Origin: ZC4RG20 sp964518995
GTDB lineage: Bacteria; Pseudomonadota; Gammaproteobacteria; Steroidobacterales; Rariloculaceae
Assembly (NCBI GenBank): GCA_964518995.1
Contig: CAZFJU010000058.1
Location: forward strand, 1 to 20,798
Direction of reading: 5' to 3'
Length of the DNA stretch: 20,798 nt
The translations under genes and the position numbers were made by a program. The notes beneath the pieces were generated by a model. That model made no database searches and was not told the origin of the DNA. It saw nothing but the letters and a program-made list of their open reading frames with translations. This document shows positions 15,612-20,798 of this stretch, one piece after another. Each line of letters starts with the position of its first letter. Position 1 is the stretch's first letter.

Positions 15612-16905
15612 CTTCGACGTGACGCCGTTCACCCGCGAGAGCGGGCCGCACGGCACCCGCTACGGTCTGCCGCATGACGTCGCCTTCTGCCGCAAATGCG
15701 TGATATCCAATCAGCGGCCGAACTCGGCGGTCGAGTACGCGCATACCGGCGACAGCAAGAAGCAGACGATCAACCTCGATGAGCACGGGGTTTGCGATGC
15801 GTGCCGGCTCGCGGAGCAAAAGGCGGGGACGATCGACTGGGAGGACCGCGAGCAGCAACTGCGCGAGCTGTGCGACCGCCATCGGCGCACGGACGGCTCC
15901 TACGACTGCGTCGTGCCCGGCTCTGGCGGCAAGGACAGCTTCTACGCCGCGCACCTGCTGAAGTACAAGTACGGCATGCATCCGCTCACGGTGACGTGGG
16001 CGCCGCACATCTATACGGACTGGGGCTGGAAGAATTTTCAGAGCTGGATACACGCGGGCTTCGACAATTTGCTCTGCACGCCTAACGGGCGCATTCATCG
16101 GCTGCTGACGCGGCTTGCCGTCGAGAACCTGTTCCATCCGTTCCAGCCGTTCATTCTGGGTCAGAAATCCGTGGCCCCGAAAATGGCGCTGTTGCACCGC
16201 ATACCGCTGGTTTTTTATGGCGAGAACGAGGCCGAGTACGGCAACCCGATCGCAGACACGCAAAGCGCGAAACGGGATTGGTCCTACTTCACGGCGGCGG
16301 ACAAATCCAAGGTCTTTCTTGGCGGCACGTCGGTCACGGATCTGAAAAGCGAGCTCGGCGTCGAGGACTATGAGCTGCAGCCTTACCTCCCGGCGGACCC
16401 CCAGCAGATCGAGGACCACAACATCGAGGTGCACTACCTCGGCTACTACCTGAAGTGGCATCCGCAGAGCTGCTACTACTACGCGGTCGAGCACGGCGGC
16501 TTCCAGGCCTCGCCGGAGCGCACACCGGGTACGTATAGCAAGTACAACAGCATCGACGACCGGATCGACGACTTCCACTACTACACGACGTTCATCAAGT
16601 TCGGCATTGGCCGCGCGACCTACGATGCGGCCCAGGAGATTCGCTCCGGCGACATCACTCGCGACGAGGGCGTCGCGCTGGTCAGAAGGTTCGACGGTGA
16701 GTTTCCGGAGCGCTTCGCGCAGGAGATTTTCGACTATTTGAGCATCCCGCAGCGCGAGTTTCCGCAAGCGAGCGAGATGTTCGAGCAACCGCTGATGAGC
16801 CGCGAGTACTTCATGCACTTGGCCGATACGTTCCGCTCGCCGCATCTGTGGAAGCACGAAGGCGGCGAGTGGCAGCTGCGCCGCCGGGTCTGGGACGACG
16901 CTTGA
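15586..16905 (+). CDS. N-acetyl sugar amidotransferase (WbpG/PseA/PtmG family)
   Basis: A 439-residue member of the N-acetyl sugar amidotransferase family, which converts an acetamido group to an acetamidino group on sugars such as legionaminic or pseudaminic acid (PtmG, PseA) or on O-antigen uronates (WbpG). Two CxxC pairs, Cys35/Cys38 (FCRKCVISNQRPN) and Cys70/Cys73 (VCDACR), should bind zinc. The ATP-pyrophosphatase loop is PGSGGKDSFY (residues 111-120). Family features FGENEAEYGNP (here as YGENEAEYGNP) and YYLKWHPQ are present. The ATG at 15586 overlaps legF by 26 bp, which makes the protein part of the same transcript. Homologues often rely on HisH/HisF-like partners for ammonia; none is visible in this window. 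PtmG-like function is favoured by position after legF but is not proven. Confidence 0.87.
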   Translation: MLPYPRHRDFDVTPFTRESGPHGTRYGLPHDVAFCRKCVISNQRPNSAVEYAHTGDSKKQTINLDEHGVCDACRLAEQKAGTIDWEDREQQLRELCDRHRRTDGSYDCVVPGSGGKDSFYAAHLLKYKYGMHPLTVTWAPHIYTDWGWKNFQSWIHAGFDNLLCTPNGRIHRLLTRLAVENLFHPFQPFILGQKSVAPKMALLHRIPLVFYGENEAEYGNPIADTQSAKRDWSYFTAADKSKVFLGGTSVTDLKSELGVEDYELQPYLPADPQQIEDHNIEVHYLGYYLKWHPQSCYYYAVEHGGFQASPERTPGTYSKYNSIDDRIDDFHYYTTFIKFGIGRATYDAAQEIRSGDITRDEGVALVRRFDGEFPERFAQEIFDYLSIPQREFPQASEMFEQPLMSREYFMHLADTFRSPHLWKHEGGEWQLRRRVWDDA

Positions 16906-16944
16906 GCCGTCCCGCCGCGGGCTGGAAGCGGTGCTCGCCGCGCG

Positions 16945-18381
16945 TCAGAAGCCGTGCTCGAGGCACGCACTGCCGCGGCCGTTGGCGATCTCCGTATAGG
17001 CGGTGAGGCCGCCGTACTCGTGGAACAGGGTGTAATAGCCGAAGCCGGAATCGAGGAACTCGCGCGCGCTCGGGAATAGCGCGTCGAGAGCCACGCCTTG
17101 CTCCAGGGACGGCAAATCGGACGCCGCGAGCTCGACCTCGAGCGGCTCGAGATGGCTGCCCGAGTACAGTCTCAACGTCATCCGTGCATCGTCCGGAATG
17201 CCGCCGTACACCTCGGGGAGATCGTGCAGCACGATGCTGGACGACAAATCCGAGCTCGCGGCCGCGATGCCCCACCACATGCGCTTGCGCGGCTGCAGCC
17301 GATGCAGCACGCCGAGCGAGCATTCGTGCGGCAACACCGGGCCGGCCGTGCCGGGCACGAGCGCCGTCACCAACCGGGACGGCAGCTCGCCGTCCAAGCG
17401 GTCGAACTTGAGCGTCTCGGTGCGCTCGTCGAGCGGCACCCGCAGCATCTGTCCCGAGCGAAACTCGAGCTCCGCGCCCGCGGACGTCGACATCCGGTAT
17501 GTGCCGGGTGCTGAATGAGGGTAGACGATCACTTCCTTGCGGCCGCGCAACGACGGCACGACCATGTAGGCGCTCGTCTCGCCGACGTAATCCGTGCCCT
17601 GCGTCCGGTAGTCGAAGTTGGAATGTGTCGCCTGAAAATCGCTCAGGTCGCGCGTCTCGTTGCCGACGAGCATACGCACGAAGCTTTCGCCCAGCCGGTA
17701 AGAGAGCGACGCCGAGCCGATGTCGCCGCCAAGGAACTCGGCCAGGCCCTGCACGTGTTGCTCGGGATAGAGCTTCACGCTGGCATAGGGCTTCAGCTCC
17801 GGCAGCGCCACCGCGGCGACCCGCGATTCGCCGCGCGCGTTGAGAATCTCGAGAACGGCCTCCTGGGCAGGCGCCGCTGCGCCGCCGTTGTGGGCGACGC
17901 AGAACGAGCGATACTCGCCGCCGTCGCGGAGCGTCCAGCAGCCTTCGCTGCCGATGGAGATCGTGCGCCCTTCCTCGACCTCGTGGCGTGAATAGGCCCG
18001 GCCATAGGAGTGCACCATCGACACGCCGGCCGAGGATTCGTAGATCGCCATCACGGCGGCATAGGGGATCACGAGATTCTGGATCGAGAAGACCTCGATC
18101 TCGATGCTGCCCTCGAAAAATGCATCGGACGGCGCGGGGCAGTAGTTGTAGACCATGCCGCGGTCGAACGTGATGCGCTCGCGCTGCACGAGCGTGCCGT
18201 CCATGCGCCGCACGGACGCCACGATGTGCACCTCGATGCTGCGCTTCAGCGGCCAATAATTAAGGAGGCTGATCGTCGTGCGGATCGAGGGCCCATGCAC
18301 GTAGTAGAACATCGCAGAAGAGCGCAGCACCTCGCCGTGCCTTCCTGAGACGTTATCGATGAATGACACCTTGGCGCTCAT
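16945..18381 (-). CDS. Unknown 478-residue protein with four internal repeats
   Basis: I do not recognise this protein. It has no signal peptide or membrane segment and looks rich in beta-strands. Read by eye it divides into four divergent units, about residues 23-128, 145-258, 270-365 and 366-478. Each has an aromatic or hydrophobic opening (AMFYYV, CWTL, AYMVV, MWWGI), a strand such as VHIVASV, VLEILNA or MTLRLYSG, then in three of them an FFEGSI, FLGGDI or FLDSGF turn, and a closing His motif (VHSYG, ATHSNF, VLHRLQ, LEHGF; His124, 253, 360, 476). Unit 3 is the weakest. The start is the ATG at 18381, preceded by GGAG at 5 nt; a TTG at 18411 would add ten residues. It is last of a minus-strand run with a glycosyltransferase (35 nt downstream of it) and a TylF-type methyltransferase. 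A carbohydrate-binding or scaffolding role is only a guess. The gene's existence is well supported. Confidence 0.8.
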   Translation of the reverse strand: MSAKVSFIDNVSGRHGEVLRSSAMFYYVHGPSIRTTISLLNYWPLKRSIEVHIVASVRRMDGTLVQRERITFDRGMVYNYCPAPSDAFFEGSIEIEVFSIQNLVIPYAAVMAIYESSAGVSMVHSYGRAYSRHEVEEGRTISIGSEGCWTLRDGGEYRSFCVAHNGGAAAPAQEAVLEILNARGESRVAAVALPELKPYASVKLYPEQHVQGLAEFLGGDIGSASLSYRLGESFVRMLVGNETRDLSDFQATHSNFDYRTQGTDYVGETSAYMVVPSLRGRKEVIVYPHSAPGTYRMSTSAGAELEFRSGQMLRVPLDERTETLKFDRLDGELPSRLVTALVPGTAGPVLPHECSLGVLHRLQPRKRMWWGIAAASSDLSSSIVLHDLPEVYGGIPDDARMTLRLYSGSHLEPLEVELAASDLPSLEQGVALDALFPSAREFLDSGFGYYTLFHEYGGLTAYTEIANGRGSACLEHGF

Positions 18382-18386
18382 GTATG

Positions 18387-18390
18387 CTCC
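18387..18390 (-). promoter_or_regulatory. Shine-Dalgarno GGAG deciding the start of the unknown protein
   Basis: On the minus strand GGAG is followed by CATAC and then the ATG at 18381, a normal 5-nt spacing. It supports this ATG over the in-frame TTG ten codons upstream, which lies only 5 nt after the glycosyltransferase stop. Confidence 0.6.
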
Positions 18391-18416
18391 ATGCTGCTGC
18401 CTCGAGGGCAAGGCGA

Positions 18417-19691
18417 CTAAGCCAGACGAAGTAGACTCTCGATCTCCGCAATCACCGCCTCGGTGGCGCCGCCGAGCGGCGGCAGCTTCGCGCGATGATC
18501 AGGGCGCTCAGTGAGCGCGCGGTCGATCGCGGGCCCGACACCGGCCAGGTCGGTCACTACGATCGCAAGATTCATCTGCCGAAGAAAGTTTTCGCGCTCG
18601 AAGTCGATGTAGGCGGACGCGACCGGCGGTGCGACAGCAATGCTCACGACCGGCACGCCGAGCAGCACGGCTTCGAGACCAAGCGTCGAGAACATCGTCG
18701 CGCCGACGTCCGTCGCGTGCAGGATCACCGCTGGCGGATCTTCGCGGGGGTCCGAGATCGCCACGTGGCTCGGCACCCGCCACGCGGCCGCGCTTTCGTT
18801 CGGATGCGGCCGCAGGACCAGCTGCCAGTCCGGGCGCTCGTCCGCCGCGCGGATCAGCGCGTCGCGTAGGCCTTTTGCCCCGTCCGGATCCCACGGCATC
18901 GCCTGGGACATCCACAACACGACCTTGCGCTCCTGCCAGCCGCGCCGCTCACGCAGCTCGCGCGCCCGGTCGGCCCATTCGGCGCGGGCGAGCGGGTCGA
19001 ACGCCGGGTTGCCGGTGACGGCGATGTCTTCGGCAGGCCGGCCGGCGTCCACCAGCCGGTTCTTGACGAACTGATTGAGCACGAGCAGGCGGTCGGCGTA
19101 ATCGTGATCCTTCATCCAGTCGATCTCGAAGCTGAGAAAGAGATCGCCAAGACACAGCGCGGGGACGCCTCGCTTGCGGGCCGCGATGATCGCAGCCCGT
19201 TCCGCGCGAGGGGAGTTCGTTGCGATCACGAGATCGGGCTCGAGCGTCTCGAGGATCCGTTCCAGCATCCGCACCGGCAGGAACGCCATGCGGCCCTGCG
19301 TAGCGTAGGCCGCGGCGGCCGCAGCGGGCCCGAGCCGCTCGACCAGCTCCTGATAGCTGATGCCGAGATAGGCGATCGTCTCACGCTCGTCGATCTGACC
19401 GTGCGGCGGCAAGTCCGCGGCGAGCGCGCGTCCGCGGGCGAGGGCGGCTTCGTCGCCTGGCCGAACGAAATCCTTGAAGCCGAGATAGGGGATGTTCATC
19501 GCCGCGAGCTTCGGCGCGGCGGTCGTCAAGCCGAGCACGTCGAGGTGGAAGTCGGGATGACGCGCTCGCAGCGCGAGGATGACCGGCAGCAGCGCGTTGA
19601 TGTGGCCGCTGCCGTACGAGACGAACAGGATTCGCCGGGGCCGACGAGGCGCGGCCGCCTGCGGCGCCGGGGCGTCGAAGCGCGCGCTCAC
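18417..19691 (-). CDS. GT-B-type glycosyltransferase-like protein with HP and S/T motifs
   Basis: A 424-residue protein with a two-domain GT-B layout. The N-terminal domain begins ILFVSYGSGHINALLPVI (residues 21-38), with a glycine-rich GSGH loop like MurG-type enzymes. The C-terminal domain has VTGNPAFDPL (225-234), LRPHPNES (293-300) and STLGLEAVLLGVPVVS (335-350). An HP motif followed by an S/T-x-x-x-E segment is shared by bacterial sialyl-, polysialyl- and Kdo-transferase families and by UDP-GlcNAc 2-epimerase-like proteins. Transfer of a nonulosonic or similar acid sugar is therefore possible but unproven. The GTG at 19691 is chosen: it overlaps the upstream stop as GTGA and gives an N-terminus suited to the first strand. 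An upstream extension of the frame overlaps the methyltransferase gene. The stop is 35 nt before the next minus-strand ATG. Confidence 0.75.
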   Translation of the reverse strand: MSARFDAPAPQAAAPRRPRRILFVSYGSGHINALLPVILALRARHPDFHLDVLGLTTAAPKLAAMNIPYLGFKDFVRPGDEAALARGRALAADLPPHGQIDERETIAYLGISYQELVERLGPAAAAAAYATQGRMAFLPVRMLERILETLEPDLVIATNSPRAERAAIIAARKRGVPALCLGDLFLSFEIDWMKDHDYADRLLVLNQFVKNRLVDAGRPAEDIAVTGNPAFDPLARAEWADRARELRERRGWQERKVVLWMSQAMPWDPDGAKGLRDALIRAADERPDWQLVLRPHPNESAAAWRVPSHVAISDPREDPPAVILHATDVGATMFSTLGLEAVLLGVPVVSIAVAPPVASAYIDFERENFLRQMNLAIVVTDLAGVGPAIDRALTERPDHRAKLPPLGGATEAVIAEIESLLRLA

Positions 19692-20377
19692 GCCGCCGGC
19701 TTCTCGATCCAGGCCGGCACGGTATAGAACGGGTGCTTCTTCAACGTGAGCCCGTGCTTTTTGCAGAAGGCATCGGCCGCCCGGGTCGCGCCGGCCACGG
19801 CATTGTAGTCGTCGATGATGATCAGCCCGCCGGGCACGATTCGCTCGTAGCACGCATCGAGGCATTCCGCCGTCGGCTTCTCGACATCGAGATCGAGGTG
19901 CAGCAGCGCGATCCGAAATTCCGCGCGGCGCGCGAGAAAGTCGGGCACGGTATGCACGACGTCGCCCGGCATCAGTGTGATGTTCTCGAAGCCTTTCCGC
20001 CCGCAGATGTCGCTGACCTCGTCGACCGAGAGCCCATCACCGCCGCTCTGCTCGAACTCCGCGATGAAGCGCTGCTCATCGTCCGCGTAGTCGGATCGAT
20101 GCGGAAAAGCGCCGAACGCATCGAAGCCGACGATCTCGCGCGACCAATCGGTCTCCAGCATCTGCCGAAATGTCGCGAAGCGAATCAGCGAAACGGCCTT
20201 GTACACGCCGCACTCGACCACATGACCGGGCAGCCCCGCAATCTGCCGATACAGCTCGAAGTGCACCAGCAGCTTGCCGAGCCGCGCCGGGTGCGAGAAC
20301 CAGTAAAAGGCGTTCTCGTAGTCCCAGACGCCGCTCGTCTGCAGACCTCGAATCGCGAGGTCGTCCATCGGTCGCAT
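19688..20377 (-). CDS. TylF/macrocin-O-methyltransferase-type sugar methyltransferase
   Basis: A 229-residue protein of the TylF/MycF family, metal-dependent SAM O-methyltransferases acting on sugar hydroxyls in macrolide and polysaccharide pathways. Seen: the SAM-binding VVECGVYKAVS (residues 53-63), GFDAFGAFP (84-92), LLHLDLDVEKPT (158-169) and GGLIIIDDYN (183-192). Asp residues in the last two motifs are the expected metal ligands. The length is normal for the family. The ATG at 20377 has a purine-rich GGAGAGA at 20391-20385 on the minus strand, spaced 7-10 nt; a second ATG three codons in (20368) is less well placed. The stop overlaps the GTG of the following glycosyltransferase by 4 bp, so the two are probably translationally coupled. 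It would methylate one sugar of the repeat unit. Confidence 0.87.
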   Translation of the reverse strand: MRPMDDLAIRGLQTSGVWDYENAFYWFSHPARLGKLLVHFELYRQIAGLPGHVVECGVYKAVSLIRFATFRQMLETDWSREIVGFDAFGAFPHRSDYADDEQRFIAEFEQSGGDGLSVDEVSDICGRKGFENITLMPGDVVHTVPDFLARRAEFRIALLHLDLDVEKPTAECLDACYERIVPGGLIIIDDYNAVAGATRAADAFCKKHGLTLKKHPFYTVPAWIEKPAA

Positions 20378-20497
20378 GTTCGCGTCTCTCCATATCGACT
20401 TGTCGGGGGGCTCGAGCTCCGAGCGTAAGCCGCCGTGGCCGGCGCGACATGATCATGCGCGAGGTCGCCATCAGCCGCGGCGGTAGTGAGCAGGCCG

Positions 20498-20797
20498 TCA
20501 GCGCGCGTCGGTAAGCGCGTACGCGCCGAGCACGCGGTCGACGACCTTTTCCACCGTGAAGCGCTGCTCCACCTCGAGCCGCGCGCGGCGGCCCATGCGC
20601 TTGCGCAGCGCCTCGTCCGCGATCAACCGTTCGAGCGCGGCGGCGAGGCGCTCGACGTCGCCAATGGGCACGACGGTTCCGGCTTCGTTGTCGGCGGTAA
20701 GCTCGCTCAGCCCCGCGATATCACTGCCGACCCAGGGGATGCCCATCGCCATCGCCTCGACGATCGAATTCGGAAAGAACTCGCCCTTGATCGACGG
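20498..20797 (-). CDS. Glycosyltransferase family 4-like, C-terminal part (truncated by window)
   Basis: Only the last 99 residues are in the window; the frame stays open to the right edge. The visible part contains FFPNSIVEAMAMGIPWVGSD, the nucleotide-sugar-binding EAMAxGxPVV region of GT4 retaining glycosyltransferases, with the conserved glutamate in IVEAMA. It is followed by AGTVVPIGDVERLAAAL and a C-terminal helix with RARLEVEQRFTVEKVV, the normal GT4 end. It would add a sugar to a lipid-linked or surface glycan; donor and acceptor are unknown. It precedes the TylF-type methyltransferase on the same strand, separated by 120 bp that hold no gene I can support. Confidence 0.82.
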   Translation of the reverse strand, partial: PSIKGEFFPNSIVEAMAMGIPWVGSDIAGLSELTADNEAGTVVPIGDVERLAAALERLIADEALRKRMGRRARLEVEQRFTVEKVVDRVLGAYALTDAR

Positions 20798-20798
20798 C

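Noticed and set aside
16906..16944. Possible bidirectional terminator between the amidotransferase and the convergent unknown gene
   Set aside because: Only a 5-bp CGCGG/CCGCG pairing with a long loop and no T-tract on either strand; too weak to call.
16811..18256. A 481-codon minus-strand frame overlapping the unknown protein in another phase
   Set aside because: Its translation is Arg/Ala-rich and resembles a frame-shifted copy; the competing frame has a good ribosome-binding site, balanced composition and internal repeats.
20410..20424. Inverted repeat GCTCG-AGCTC-CGAGC as a terminator after the GT4 gene
   Set aside because: A five-base stem followed on the minus strand by a run of C rather than T; not a credible intrinsic terminator.
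20448..20457. Palindrome CATGATCATG in the 120-bp gap before the TylF-type gene
   Set aside because: Short, single occurrence, not placed next to any recognisable promoter element.

Overview
The window is part of a surface-polysaccharide locus from a high-GC Gram-negative bacterium (roughly two thirds GC by eye). It encodes biosynthesis of a legionaminic-acid-type nonulosonic acid together with Wzx/Wzy-type export and polymerisation genes. A lipobox protein built of RCC1 repeats and the Gram-negative style of the polysaccharide genes point to a proteobacterium or a myxobacterium-like lineage. I cannot name the genus. I see no tRNA or rRNA gene, CRISPR array, insertion sequence or phage gene.

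Layout. (1) 2-4611, plus strand: a 5'-truncated AsnB-type amidotransferase, a polytopic Wzy/O-antigen-ligase-like protein, and a second complete AsnB-type amidotransferase, with 1-4 nt between genes. (2) 4615-7107, minus strand: a SAM methyltransferase with a degenerate Trm112-like N-terminus, followed by a seven-repeat RCC1 putative lipoprotein. This pair meets the second asnB tail to tail and diverges from the flippase. (3) 7196-16905, plus strand: a MurJ/Wzx-like flippase, then a tightly packed block of legB, legC, legG (neuC-like), legI (neuB-like), legH (neuD-like), ptmE-like, legF (neuA-like) and an N-acetyl sugar amidotransferase (WbpG/PseA/PtmG type). Genes in this block abut or overlap by up to 26 bp. 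(4) 16945 to the right edge, minus strand: a glycosyltransferase C-terminus (family GT4, truncated by the window), a TylF-type methyltransferase, a GT-B glycosyltransferase with HP and S/T motifs, and a 478-residue protein of unknown function.

How they fit together. PtmE-like, LegB, LegC, LegH, LegG, LegI and LegF match in order the late steps of the GDP-linked route to CMP-N,N'-diacetyllegionaminic acid described in Campylobacter. The terminal amidotransferase suggests an amidated or acetamidino-type derivative. The glycosyltransferases, methyltransferases and AsnB-type enzymes would build and decorate a repeat unit, the flippase would export it and the Wzy-like protein would polymerise it. 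No Maf-type flagellin glycosyltransferase is visible, so a surface glycan is the simpler reading.

The least explained element is the 478-residue protein at 16945-18381. By eye it resolves into four divergent repeats of about 100-115 residues, most ending in a short motif with histidine, and it matches no family I recognise.
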